Position numbers and translations under genes: made by a program. Source: Erythrophleum ivorense (taxonomy: Eukaryota > Streptophyta > Magnoliopsida > Fabales > Fabaceae). From it: DNA of 64,000 nucleotides. Shown here in pieces: positions 12,061 through 23,189 of the stretch. Under the pieces are notes generated by a model that ran no database searches, had not been told where the DNA came from, and worked only from the letters and a program-made list of their open reading frames with translations. Every line of letters starts with the position of its first letter. The stretch's first letter is position 1. The stretch spans positions 806,001 through 870,000 of the forward strand of contig JAIUCV010000101.1 in NCBI GenBank assembly GCA_026724425.1. The letters are read 5' to 3'.

Positions 12061-13238
12061 TCAAGTTCCGCAACTATCAGGTAGAAACCATCGAGCAGCT
12101 TTGAGCTTCATGTTGGAGATACTAGGGAAGCTTTTGAAGGTCTTGGTTGCAAGATTGAACTCACATATGTCCATGTTTAAATCCTCCAAGAGACGCCAAC
12201 AAACAGAGTCATAACTGGTGAAATAGATGGAGTTTGGTTGGATACCAGGTACCGTGGTACGCAAGCCAAGAAACAAAGAGTCATCACCTAAAGAATCAAC
12301 CTCAATGTGTAATACTGACTTGGGTTTGGTTTAGGATTCTTCTTAAACACGCGGAAGCTCCTACCTCTTTCGATTGATGTCTTGTCAAGAATGCTCTGAA
12401 CCAACAAAACCTCTCCTGACGAGGTAACCACAGTAACGTCACAATCAGCTTGAAGTTGGCATGGCGTACGCCGTGATACTGGATTACTCCAGGAGACATC
12501 TTCGAAACCTTGTGGCCCAGACAAACATAGGTGCCGAATGTAATCCCGATTGCTTTGGATGTAAAGACTGTGCCCACGAACGAGTACCACATCGTATATC
12601 GATTGTTTAAGATTGTTGCTTTTGAAACGCAGAGGAATGTTAGTGTAACGATCATCACCGTTCTTGCAAAAGCATACACAATTCGCAGGTGCGTCGAAAA
12701 ACCACAAGACAACATACTCTTTTGTTTTCTCGTCTACCCACAAACGACCCCTCATAACATCAGTTCTCAGCATTGAAATGGAACTGTGATCAAGATCACA
12801 AACTGTTCTTTCGAAATCTTTATGTCCTACTCGCTTGAGACTACATTTACCGTGTTTGATCGACTCTAGAGGCGGAAGATCGATCTTTTCGTCGCTAAAA
12901 AGATTGATAATGTAGAGATTCGATCGAAAGTCTAACACTAGAGACCAGTTACCAGAGATTGCAAGAAATCGAATCCCTGAGAAGTCTCTCTTTGTTCTGT
13001 AAACCTTGTCTTCTTCAGGGTTGTACAACATACAACCATTGTCTCCTTCTGGGATCAGCATTAGCCATGGAGATTCGGTTTTTCTGGGACGTGTTAGTTT
13101 CGAAACAGAGTGCCAGTTCCAACACACAATCTTGGCGCGCCGGAAATCTGCAAAACTCAATCTTTCTAAAATTGGTCGCAGCAAATCACGAGGAAGCTCC
13201 GACCAGCCGTAGCCGCCGGATTTAGGAGTCTTTTCCAT
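12061..13238 (-). pseudogene. F-box protein with DUF295 C-terminal domain, single frameshift
   Basis: ATG at 13238. Residues 12-48 form an F-box (LPRDLLRPILERLSFADFRR...CWNWHSV), which would bind an ASK/SKP1 adaptor in an SCF ubiquitin ligase. The frame runs 316 codons and stops at 12288 after an aberrant tail. A second frame (in phase from about 12320 to 12061) continues with the DUF295 C-terminus (IYFTSYDS...W...LNMDICEFNLATKTFKSFPSI). One missing base around 12315-12325 (CCAAACCCAAG region) would fuse the two into a roughly 390-residue protein of normal family length. As written the product lacks the end of DUF295. In position it matches the F-box gene before At2g14520 (from memory). It could still be expressed as a truncated protein. 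Confidence 0.75.
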
Positions 13239-13690
13239 GGTGAAGTTATTTGAGTGTTGATAAAGCTTGCTTCTTTTAGGGTTTCACGAACACCTAATGT
13301 TAAAGCAAAATCCAATAAAGTGGAATCAAAATCTGATGAATTTACGATTTTGATTGAATAGCCATGACAGATTAGGCAAAATATAAAGTGGATTCGAAGT
13401 CTAGGCAAGAACAAGGAAGAGATAAACTGTAATTAAACAAATTAAAAATGCAAAAACTTTATAAAGTTGAGAACAGAGGAGATGCGGAGAGACGATTTTG
13501 AGAATTAGGAAGCGAGATTCAGTGAAGAAAAAGTGAGAAGGACAAAACGGAAATTAGGGTTTTCTGATAGTCTCGTTTTTGGTTTCAAATTTCATCTTTT
13601 TTTTCCTTTCCCCTCAATTTCAATTTATGTTATTTATTCTGTTTGGGAAAAAAACAACTTTTCTCTGTTTTTTTTTTCTTTTTCAACTTC

Positions 13691-13771
13691 TTATCGAAAT
13701 TGATCTTACACTTTATTAATGATTTTTTGTCGATTTTAGTAATTAATAAATTGTAAGATCAATTTCGATAA
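13691..13771. repeat. 31-bp inverted repeat (hairpin)
   Basis: ttatcgaaattgatcttaca at 13691-13710 is the exact reverse complement of 13752-13771. With a mismatch or two the pairing extends inward to 31 bp per arm with a roughly 19-nt loop. It may be a small foldback MITE or a hairpin-forming RNA. Confidence 0.8.
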
Positions 13772-13920
13772 CGGCTGGTGATGATGGATCGGAAAAGTGA
13801 AGGCTGGAGTCGGTATTAGCTTGATCCAGTAAAAATGTATAAGGTTGGTGGTGATGATCGATCATGCCCGGAAAAGTCGCTTGTGGTGAAGCCGGTACAG
13901 TAAGAAATTATGATTGAATA

Positions 13921-14108
13921 AGAGTTTTTCGAGCAATTACTAAATTTGAATTTATAATTGTAGTATCAATATATATAATTGTAATATTTCAATACGTATA
14001 TTACTCCAATTATAAATTTCTCATACGTTTGGATTTCAGACTCCGGTTCAGTTCGATATGTATATGCCAACTATAAATTCAAATTTAGTAATTGTTCGAA
14101 AAACTTTC
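13921..14108. repeat. About 43-bp imperfect inverted repeat
   Basis: 'caattactaaatttgaattt' at about 13934-13953 has its reverse complement at about 14078-14097. The outer flanks (agtttttcga / tcgaaaaact) also pair. It is compatible with a small MITE of about 190 bp. Confidence 0.7.
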
Positions 14109-14884
14109 ATGTATGGATTTTTAACTCGTTGATTGTCTTTTTTTTTTTTTTTTTTTTTTTTCTCGATCGCAAATCACTCACTTATCCAAATATGTTCAAT
14201 ATTTAGCATATTTTAAGTACACAGAAATTGTACTCAGTCTGAAACTCGTTGAAAAATCAACCATCAATGGGAACGAGCTGACTTACAGTTTAAAAGTGAA
14301 TTGCAAGCTTGTTTCACGAAACCACTTGAGCCATTTGCAGTCAACAACGATTTTTTCTATCTCAGATTTTATTTTACGTACACGTTGAAAAGAGAACACA
14401 TGTATGCATATCCGAACCGAACTCGTAGTTTTTAGGCAATTGAACCGAATTAACCAAAGTTTATTAGAAAAATAATAATTTTAATGTAATTTAATATATA
14501 GAAAACATACAATTTTTTGTTCGTTGAAACATACATTTTGTTATAAACTACAATTATAAAAGTGAGATATATGTATATTTGATTTCTAGATTACTTGCTA
14601 GAGTTGACTAACTAGTCGACATGTTCCTATTCCTTTTCTTGCTTCACGTTAACTATGACATTATCGGTTTTGCATAATCATAGATTAAACAGTTCATGGT
14701 GGGGAAAATCTTTGTTCCTATTGTCCCGAACAATTTTGAAGATTTAAGGAAGCAATAACTATACTTAACAAGCAACGTTATTACATATCGACCTTACATT
14801 TTCATATGACTATTTCACAACAAAACTTGTACGTGGAAATTGGATCTTCTAAACTCTAGCACCATATAATGAAGTTGCCTACTG

Positions 14885-17315
14885 TCACGAATCTTCAAAA
14901 TGATGATCCGTCTCATCAAATATCTCTTCCTACAGCCACAAATTCACAAAATGAAATAAAACAGAAGAATCAAACAAAAGAAAGTTATGAGAATTAGAGA
15001 GAGTAAGTAAGTTTGGTTTCCTTACTTGCAGAAGTTCTTCAATGACATCTTCCATTGTAATGATACCAACGGCTTCTTCCTCTTCTGCTAGCTTCGGCAG
15101 CGGATGTCCGTTAAATTGTAGAATGTCAGCATCATTATCCTTTGACCATCTTTTGCTCCTCGACCCTCCTTTAAACGAATTCGCTCGGTTCGGAAAACTT
15201 TTCCATTTCTGAAGTGATCTCCTTCTCTTCAACTTCTTTTCTTGTGGTGATCTCTCATTATCCACATCTACTCTGACTTCGATCACAGTCTCTGTTAAAA
15301 GAGAAGAGGAAGATATCATTAGACTTGTGTATGAAATCTCCATCTCCATCTCATGTTACGCCTAAAATGGGAAAGAAGACCATTTACCATTAGCAGCAGC
15401 ATTGTCACTCGGTAATGGGTGGATTTTGTCGCACTGTCTCACAACAACAGCCATGTGGCTATGTCCTTTCTGGAACTCGTTTAATATATCATATAACGGT
15501 AAGGTTTCTGGAACTCTAGAGTGCAAGAACAAGAAAAAGAAGAACAAGCAATCAACTATTGAAGCACATCAAACGAATCTTGAATTGTTTTAGATATGGT
15601 AATCAAACTCTAATATACCTTGGGATCCTTCGTATCGTCACATTCTTGACTTGTATTTCTTCATCTGGATTGATTGTCAATAAGTTCTTCACCTGAAGAT
15701 ATATAAATTTATACAAATACTGAGATGCTTCTGACTTCTTGGAATGTTACAGTGAGAAAATTTTACCAAAACAAGTCCAATTATGTTGGTACGTTGCTCG
15801 TAGTATACAGGGACTCTGCTATGCCCTTTCTCAAGAATCAAATTTATCAAATCCCTGGAGAAGAACAAGGAAACCTAAAGTTTAGCATGAATTAGAGAAT
15901 TAAGGGTGTTAAACAGAGCAAGACCTGTCTAGTTTGGCGTTGATATCAATCGCAAAAGTCTCAGAAATCGGCGTCATTGCATCTTTCGCCATTTTCCCGG
16001 ATAGTTCAAGAGCTCCAGCAATGATTGTTGTCTCATCATGTGTCAACTCTCCACCTTTACCAGCCTGAGAGATATGTATAAATAGAGAAACTTGTCATCT
16101 TGAAGATGAGGGATCTCGAGATATCAGAGAAGTCGAAAACATGCCTCGTTCCCATGTAAATCAACAAGTGTTTTCAGCTCGGCTCTACGGAAAAGAGCTA
16201 CACGACCATGACCTAGTAGAAAGTCCAGCAGCTAGCAACATAACACAGCAGAAACAAACACAGCAAAGATCTTTAACAGAAGAAAGACTCTGACAAAAAA
16301 TGCTCAATAACAAGAGATTCACCCGTGTATTTAACTACCTTACTAATTGGCCATGCAACTGGAAAGCAGATCCAAACAAGAACACGGACAAATGGCGCCA
16401 CTGTTGCACCGATAGCCAAACCATGACGGGAACAAACTGATTGAGGTATGATCTGCAGATGAAGTTTTTAACTCAACCCCATCATACAAGTGCATCAGCA
16501 TCAGATCATTCTGTATGGCAAAAGAATGAGCATGAAGTAAAAAATAAAAAAAGATCTTACCTCACCAAAGAGAAGAATCAGTGTTACAGAAATCAGAATA
16601 GCACCCCAAGCAGTGACAAGTGCATCAAGGAAAATAGGAAGTGTCTGTTAAAAAAAAATAAAAAAATTTTAAGCAACACTCATGAGTCTTGCAATTTTAT
16701 ATTTGGCCAAGATTAAGTTCCTAAAATATTACCTCCATAGCAGCTGCATTGCATATCAGTAAAGTACAAAGCAAAAGGTGCTGATTTTTCACAACTGGCA
16801 ATATCTTTGCTGCATCAAAGCCAAAAAGAAAATAAAAAAACTTTTGATCACTAAAGAGAAGCAAAAAGAAACAAGCCCCAATTTCTGGTTTAGCGAAGTT
16901 TACAACGCTACAATTTGATATTCCCAGAAATCAATTTGGACCCAATTTAATAAGTTAATTAACATAATTAGTCAATATTCTAATAACTAAAACCAGAGAA
17001 TCAAAATCACAGAGAGAGATTCTCGTGATGCCTACCTACCAAAACACATGCGAGATAGATTCTCTTTTAAGAATTTAAAATTGAAGCAAACACGTTTTAG
17101 GACAAAACTACAATCCTCAAAGTTGTTATCAAATTACCAGCATGTTTGCGATCTCTGGGTGTGCCGGATTTAGCAAGAACCTCAAGATCAACGAGACTCA
17201 TAGACATAAGACCCAAGGTAAGACCAGACATGAGTCCAGCGAACAAGACAAGCAACACTATCACGACGATGTGTATGAAGAAGTTGGTTTCGCAGCATTC
17301 ATACTCCACAGTCAT
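14885..17315 (-). CDS. CBS domain protein with DUF21 (CNNM-type) membrane domain
   Basis: Eleven coding exons, minus strand: 17315-17138, 16809-16733, 16644-16561, 16452-16339, 16231-16145, 16064-15925, 15854-15767, 15692-15619, 15515-15388, 15291-15026, 14929-14885, giving 426 residues. The N-terminus has the DUF21/CNNM transmembrane domain (VIVLLVLFAGLMSGLTLGLM and later hydrophobic segments). A CBS pair follows (TPISETFAIDI... and VGIITMEDVIEELLQEEIFDE), separated by a basic, Ser-rich linker. The family is thought to bind adenosyl ligands through CBS and to affect metal transport; the role here is not shown. Intron 5 has a GC donor (GAG|GCATGT). From memory it matches At2g14520 in length and order. 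The start is the ATG before the first hydrophobic segment; a longer upstream frame lacks an ATG. Confidence 0.93.
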
Positions 17316-18306
17316 TCTTTTTTTTACCAAAATTTCAGAAATCGGAATCTTATATCTTACGTGTCAGAGCTCCTTCGAAATCAACACGTACGGACAAAAG
17401 CAACCGTTTCGGAAGCTAAAAATGTTAGTGAAAAGATCAGAGGAAGATGATGAGCTCAATAAAAAGTTTCCTGATAAAGCACAAATTGTGACACAAAAAA
17501 CAGAAACAAAACTGAGATTTTGAGAGAGAGAGAGATCCGAGTGAGACGAAAAGTTGAAAAAACACTAAACAGAAAAACGCTGAAGATGGAGACGGTTTTT
17601 GTTTTCGTGGAGAAAGACTATAATGCCACTACGATATTACTGTATGCGTGTTGTTCGGAGAAGGGTGTTTTAGTTACTTAACGGATTCCATTGATGCTGA
17701 GTCGATGATGTGCATGTGTTACAACTTGCAATGATTTAGTAGGTGGAGATTGACATCGTCATGGTACAATGTGGAAAGGTTATGATATGATTTAATGAAT
17801 ATTGTTACACATTTTTTATTTTTTTTTGTTAAAAAGGCCTGAATATTGTTACACACACTTATGAGTTTAATGCACTCAATTTGATTCTTATCCTCGTATA
17901 GTCGTATCCAACAAAACAAAACAAAAAAAGGAAAACATGATGTTGGTCGATTGACATGCACAAGCAAATCATAGAACTGAATGATATTATGAATACTTGT
18001 TACTTGTTAGGGGAAAAACGAGAATTAGATAAAAATAAATTATATATTAATTATAAAACACTGAAAAGCAAATAGATTAATCACGTTTTCTTTAATTTTA
18101 GTGACATTATTTTATGAGACTGACTGTATATATATAGCATAATATTTTTCAAAACATAAAAATAAGATATTAGTTATATAGAGCCGATACTGAGATTTTG
18201 GGGTCTTGAGACAAATTAGAAAATAGCCATAAAACATTAATGGGCTAGTTATAAAACATTAATGGACCAAATAAGTTAAACTATTGTGTATCACACAAAA
18301 AAAAAC
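17316..18306. other. 5' region of the CBS-DUF21 gene and intergenic spacer
   Basis: The proximal part (17316-17600) is presumably promoter and 5' UTR, with a GA-rich stretch at 17523-17533. Further out, 'ataaaacattaatgg' occurs twice (about 18230 and 18250), near the LINE fragment insertion. No other gene is seen. Confidence 0.4.
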
Positions 18307-18495
18307 ATAAAACATTAATGGGCTAGTTTTTTTTTTTTTTTGTCAACAGTTTCTGCTTCTAAACCAGTTCGGAAATCCAGACTGGGGAAACAGAATTTAC
18401 ATAATACACATCAGTAGGTAGATCTCGAGCACTCCGTGCTAGCTTGTCTGCCTTCGTGTTTTTCGTCCTTGGTATTTTGTGTATAAAACATTAAT
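18307..18495 (-). mobile_element. 5'-truncated LINE 3' end (RNase H tail)
   Basis: Read on the minus strand, 18480-18335 encodes the end of a LINE RNase H domain (KADKLARSARDLPTDVYY, then VNSVSPVWISELV and stop), followed by a short UTR and poly(A) (T run at 18327-18341). The 13-mer ataaaacattaat flanks it at 18307-18319 and 18483-18495 as target site duplication. Only about 50 codons remain. Confidence 0.75.
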
Positions 18496-19384
18496 TATTT
18501 TGTGTCTTCTACTAAACGACAAACTTATTTGGTCCATTATTTTATACCTACATATATAGTTTTCATCAATAATGGACCATTTGGGGCCTAATTTGTAACG
18601 AGAGTCTGAGAGAGGTTCAAAACTCATTATCATTCGGTTAGGAAGGCAAAGGTTAATAATAACTCTCAATGGACGGACGTATCAGAAAATTTGGTTTTGA
18701 TATCTTTGCAGGAATAAAAAGGAGCAAATGCGTGCTACGGTACTAAAATAGGAGCACTATATTAGCCTCATTTTCCTTCTTATGTATTTGGGATTGATAC
18801 TAAAATAGAATCAAGATTTACCTCTCTTTAGCATTGTTGCTTCTTAAGTTTAAAAAAAAAAAATTATATTGATTATTTAAAATTAGTCTTTTTTTGCCAC
18901 GTTTTATAATTCTTAAATTTTGAAATAGTTGTTTAATACTTTACAAAGTTGTTCGTTCTCTCTAGAAATAAAATATGTTTTCTTTTTTTTGGTCTAAAAA
19001 ATATATAAATAGATATATTATTTTTTGTATATGTTTTCTTTTTTTTTTGGTCTAAAAAATATATAAATAGATATATTATTTTTTGTGTAAAAAAATATTA
19101 ACTATTAACATCGTCTTCTTCTGCAACAAAAAAAAAAATATATATATAAATAAATATTAACAACATTTTTTCCATTTTTTTTCTTTTAAATGGATTTTAT
19201 TTTTCAATGCCTTAATTTGTTTTTTGCGTTATTAACATGTTTGACGATTCACTAGGGTTTGAGTGATTACGAGATTTGAGTTTCACTTTCTATCATCATC
19301 CTTATCGGGAATTAGAGACCAAATCTACAGAAATAGCTTTGCCTTCAAACAACTCTCCAAAACCAAAGCAAGATCGATTCAGAT
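18496..19384. other. Spacer and 5' region of the CTD-phosphatase-like gene
   Basis: Very AT-rich. It contains the 58-bp tandem repeat listed separately. The last 120 bases are likely promoter or 5' leader; I cannot point to a convincing TATA box. Confidence 0.4.
18966..19090. repeat. Two tandem copies of a roughly 58-bp unit
   Basis: 'tatgttttcttttttttggt' followed by 'ctaaaaaatatataaataga' and a TA/T-rich tail occurs twice in direct succession (from about 18973 and about 19029) with only T-run length differences. Confidence 0.8.
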
Positions 19385-20221
19385 ATGGTGTCATCGTCTT
19401 CCTCTCGTGGTAATTGTGGTCATGGCTTTGTTCGTCACAGAATCTGCCTCGCCTGTAAAAAGAAGCCGCGCTCTGTCGAAGGCCGAGCATTCGATTATCT
19501 TTTCTCCGGTTTACGTCTGAGCCACGAAGCTGTATCTTTTACAAAGCATCTCACAACCCTAATCTCAATTTACAGACACAAGAAGCTTTACTTGGTCCTT
19601 GACTTGGACCACACTCTAATCCACTCCGTTAGGGTTTCAAATCTTTCTAAATCAGAGAATTATCTAATCAAAGATGAGAAATCAGGTTCAAGAAACAATC
19701 TACGGAGATACAAAGACAGATTAATACAGCTTCGACCTTATCTTAACGAGTTTCTTAAAGAAGCCAACAAGTTTTTCAACATGTATGTTTACACCAAAGG
19801 AAAGTATGAATACGCTCAAGCTATTGTGAGAATGATTGATCCGAACAAAGTCTATTTCGGGGATCGAGTGATTTCCAGACAAGAGAGTCCTAACTGGAAG
19901 ACACTTGATCTTGTCTTAGCTGATGAGCGTGGAATCTTGATTGTAGATGATAGGCTTGATGTTTGGCCATATCACAAGAGAAACTTGTTGCAGATCACTA
20001 GGTACTCCTTCTTCAAACACGATTGCAGAAACAAAAAGGCCAAATCATCCTTAGCTGAGAGGAAGAAAGACGAGAGTATAAAAAGAGGAGCATTGGCGAA
20101 TCTTCTGAAGTTCCTCAAGGAGATTCATAATGGATTCTTTAGCTGTGGAGTTGAAGAAGATTTAGATTCAAATGATGTTAGGTCGTTGATTAAGGGTCAC
20201 TTCATTCCAAAGCGATGTTGA
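19385..20221 (+). CDS. FCP1-like CTD phosphatase (HAD superfamily), intronless
   Basis: 278 residues in one exon. The FCP1/SCP homology domain spans about residues 66-240: motif I DLDHTL at 73-78 (Asp73 nucleophile, Asp75), VYTKG at 135-139 with Thr137 as motif II, and VDD at 187-189 as motif IV. The N-terminus has a Cys/His-containing stretch (CGHGFVRHRICLACKKK) and the segment VEGRAFDYLFSGLRLS, shared by the small plant FCP1-like paralogues. The family dephosphorylates serines in the RNA polymerase II CTD; the substrate here is not shown. There is no BRCT domain, unlike CPL3/CPL4. I chose ATG 19385 because the family N-terminus begins there. A broken 5' copy is at 32978-33229. Confidence 0.88.
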   Translation: MVSSSSSRGNCGHGFVRHRICLACKKKPRSVEGRAFDYLFSGLRLSHEAVSFTKHLTTLISIYRHKKLYLVLDLDHTLIHSVRVSNLSKSENYLIKDEKSGSRNNLRRYKDRLIQLRPYLNEFLKEANKFFNMYVYTKGKYEYAQAIVRMIDPNKVYFGDRVISRQESPNWKTLDLVLADERGILIVDDRLDVWPYHKRNLLQITRYSFFKHDCRNKKAKSSLAERKKDESIKRGALANLLKFLKEIHNGFFSCGVEEDLDSNDVRSLIKGHFIPKRC

Positions 20222-20797
20222 TTTTTCCCGTTTTAATCTATAGTTTCACATTTTGGAGGTTGTTTACCAATCAAAGTTGAATAAACTATGGATTTTGATT
20301 ATAGCATCTTGTAAAGAACTAGAATTTCTTCTGAATGATGTAACAAGAACAGAGAAATTGAGTTTTTGATTTATTTGCAATTTCTTAGGAAATGTAACAA
20401 GTTCATAGAAAGTTGAATGTTAGTATGTTATAAAGTGGAGTTAATCCAAAAATGTTCACTTTAAGACAGCATGAAGACTCCTCAGAGTTAGGATGTTTCT
20501 TGTTTTTCACACAAGTTAACTAAGGTCGTACCTTTTCCAGCTCATTGATTACTTCTCGTGATTGGTCTAATTCAGAAAGAGACGATCGAACAGTTTGCAG
20601 TTGCTTTCTTCTTTGCCTTCTAGGAAAAGGAATGAGGATAATATATAATCGGCTTCCTTTTGAGCTCGTGTAGCAGCTTTCTGTTGCAGCTTCCTCTTTG
20701 TTTTCATTTACTCTTAAGCTATTTCAAATCTCTCTTTTTCTAATGGTACGTTAGATTTATTCAAGGATATGGTTCGATTATTTTTATAAAAAGATAA
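20222..20797. other. 3' region of the CTD-phosphatase-like gene and spacer
   Basis: It starts with the likely 3' UTR of the upstream gene. No further gene or element is recognised. Confidence 0.4.
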
Positions 20798-20950
20798 TTT
20801 AGTTTTGGACCATATGCCTTTTATTCAAATATATTTAAATTATTTATTTCAGTAAAATGTCAAGGTTCGATTCTACCCTTTGCATGATATTTTTCCAGGT
20901 TCGGTGCCATGTCAACGACATGATTTAAAAGGATATGGTCCAAAACTAAA
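20798..20950. repeat. Small inverted-repeat element (about 150 bp)
   Basis: 'tagttttggaccatatgcc' (about 20800-20818) is matched in reverse complement by 'ggatatggtccaaaacta' (about 20931-20948). The ends face each other like MITE termini. No target duplication was established. Confidence 0.55.
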
Positions 20951-21529
20951 AGATGATCGTTAAAAGGCATCGTTTGTTCAGTCATGGTGAGTATTTAGGA
21001 TCGAATGACAGATCTAGAAACCCCAAATACTGTACATCCAAACAAGAAGAAAAAGAAATTAGAAAGAAAGAAAGGATAATTAGTTGGAATTTTTTTTTTC
21101 TCATGTGAAAGTATCTTAATATTATAATAATAATATATTTGCCACTCGTATTTTTATATATTATTAGCTATTATTTTCTTTTATCAATTGTCATCTACCG
21201 CACAACAATCCACTTGAGTGTATTAATAGAGGAATAGAAAAGAATATGAAATTTCATAGTAGGTGAAATAATTTACAAGGACATGGTCCAAAATTAAAAT
21301 CTTAGAAAAGATAAACGTATCATTTGTTCAGTCGTGGTGAACCCCAAGTACTGTACATCCAAAAAAAGAAAAAGAAAAAATCAGAAAGAAAAGGAGAAGC
21401 TGGAATTTAGTTTTTATCGTATGTGAAAGTATCTTTATCTATATAATAATATATTTGCCACTCGTATTTCTTTATATTATTAGCTATTAGCTATTATTTC
21501 GTTTTATCAATTTTTACTAACCGGAGTAC
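20928..21529. repeat. Direct duplication of a roughly 330-bp unit, second copy split by a retrotransposon
   Basis: Copy 1 (about 20928-21265) and copy 2 (from about 21277) share 'atggtccaaaa', 'tttgttcagtc', 'tactgtacatcca' and 'atatatttgccactcgtatt' in the same order. Copy 2 is interrupted at 21529 by the copia-type element; its tail, including 'agtgtattaa' and 'gaaaagaatacgaaatttca', resumes at 25599 and ends near 25668. Confidence 0.8.
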
Positions 21530-22047
21530 TGTTAGAATGAAAGGAATATTATCAAGGCATCAAGGAGACCTTTGTGACCGTTGGAGCTAGTTGGAGAGAA
21601 AGGAATACTCCTAAGAGAATCTCGTAACCATTTGAATCCTATCATGACCGTTGGAGTCAAAGAAGGGAGAGCCACATGATTAGGCCACTTGTTGTAGCCG
21701 TTAGAAGAGAGGAAGAAAAGAAGTCAAAATTCAAGTGTGGTTTAAGAGAAAGAAACGTTGGAGCCCAGCTGTCTCACACTCTCCTTGTTTCTTGAAAAAC
21801 ATCTTGTATTATTTTATTCTTTATGAATGTCTTTATAATGTAATTGTATTGTCTTATGATAATTAAGAGAGAGAGTTTACTCTCATCTTCACATTCTCTC
21901 AATCTCACTATTCTCTCTCTATTCTCTCCTGAAACTAGAAACTCTCTTTAATCTCTCAATCCATCTAACAATCAAAATCTCTTAATCTCTCAATCTCTTT
22001 ATACTCGATCTCAATCACACTTCCGCATAGTTACTCAAAATCTTACA
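21530..22047 (+). repeat. 5' LTR of the young copia-type element
   Basis: 518 bp, beginning TGTTAGAATG and ending TCTTACA. Pyrimidine-rich second half. Confidence 0.93.
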
Positions 22048-22059
22048 TGGTATCAGAGC
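22048..22059 (+). other. Primer-binding site (initiator Met tRNA)
   Basis: tggtatcagagc directly after the 5' LTR is the standard plant Ty1/copia primer-binding site. Confidence 0.93.
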
Positions 22060-23189
22060 GGTTCCGTTCTTGATTCTCCAAATCTCACTCTCTATACTTG
22101 CAATCTTGTTCTGGATTTTCTGGGTTTGAACAAGCAGATTTGAAATTCCTTGTTCTTGAGCGAAGTCACTGTTCACTCGCGAAGTCACTGTTCACTCGCT
22201 GGTTCTTGAGCAAGAGAAAAAGAAATTCAAATTAATTATTCTCTGCAACTCAACAATGGAGAAGCTATGAAGAACCAGGTCGTGTTCCTTCTTCTCCCTT
22301 TCAATAGTTTGAGTTTAATCCTTGAGTATTGGTTTCGAAATCCTCTTTGGTGTTCTTTGAGCCCAGATTTCGAAAATCTATCTCTTTCTTTCCTATGAGC
22401 TTAATTCAAGTCCAATGATTCTCTATCCCCTTTCATTCTTGTTCAAGCTTTGTGAGAAACTTGATAAAAGTTTGTTTTCTATGTCCAAAGCTTGAGGGAG
22501 GGAGATTTAATGAGATATGATGTGTTTTTAAATTCTTTAAGCTCAGAAATTATGGTTTAGAAACCAGTTTACAAAACCGATTTCAAACTCTTGTCTACTC
22601 TTTTAATTTCCTTAACCCTCTTAAACTTAAGTGAAACACTTAAGGTTTGCATATTCTAATGCTTAAGGGAAGGAAAGAGATTCAAGTTGCTTTAGAGTTC
22701 TTAAGCTCTTAAAACCTTGTTTTTAATCTTGGCTTTGATTCAAATTCGAAATTTCAAGAGTGTTTTGTTTTCAAACACTTTCTTCTCTCTTGACCCATTA
22801 ATCTCTCTTAAAAGCTTGGTTGAAAGATTAAAATCTGTATAGACCAATGTTTGAGGGAGGGAGAGAGATTAAAGTTGGTTTTAAGTTTGTAAACTTTTGA
22901 AAATTATTTTTGGGAATTTATCCTTTATATAAAATCGATTTTTGATTCACAAAAGAGTTTTAAAAGGTTTTGAAACCTTGGAAATGTTTTCAAATTGTTC
23001 CAGAATATTTCAAAAATATTTTACGGATTTATTCCCTTGAGGAAGAATTATTTAAATTTTGGAAAGTTCTTGATGAACCCTTTAGCTTTCAAAAGCTATT
23101 TTGAAAATTGCATATTCATGAAAATGGTTTTAAAATGATTGCATATTTATCATGAAAGAAAATGGTTTTGAATCCATATTTGAAAAGAG

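Larger units (their letters stand above)
13239..14884. other. Intergenic region with two inverted repeats and a poly(T) run
   Basis: This spacer lies between the F-box start and the CBS-DUF21 stop. It contains the two inverted repeats listed separately and a T run at about 14140-14162. No coding sequence is recognised. Confidence 0.5.
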
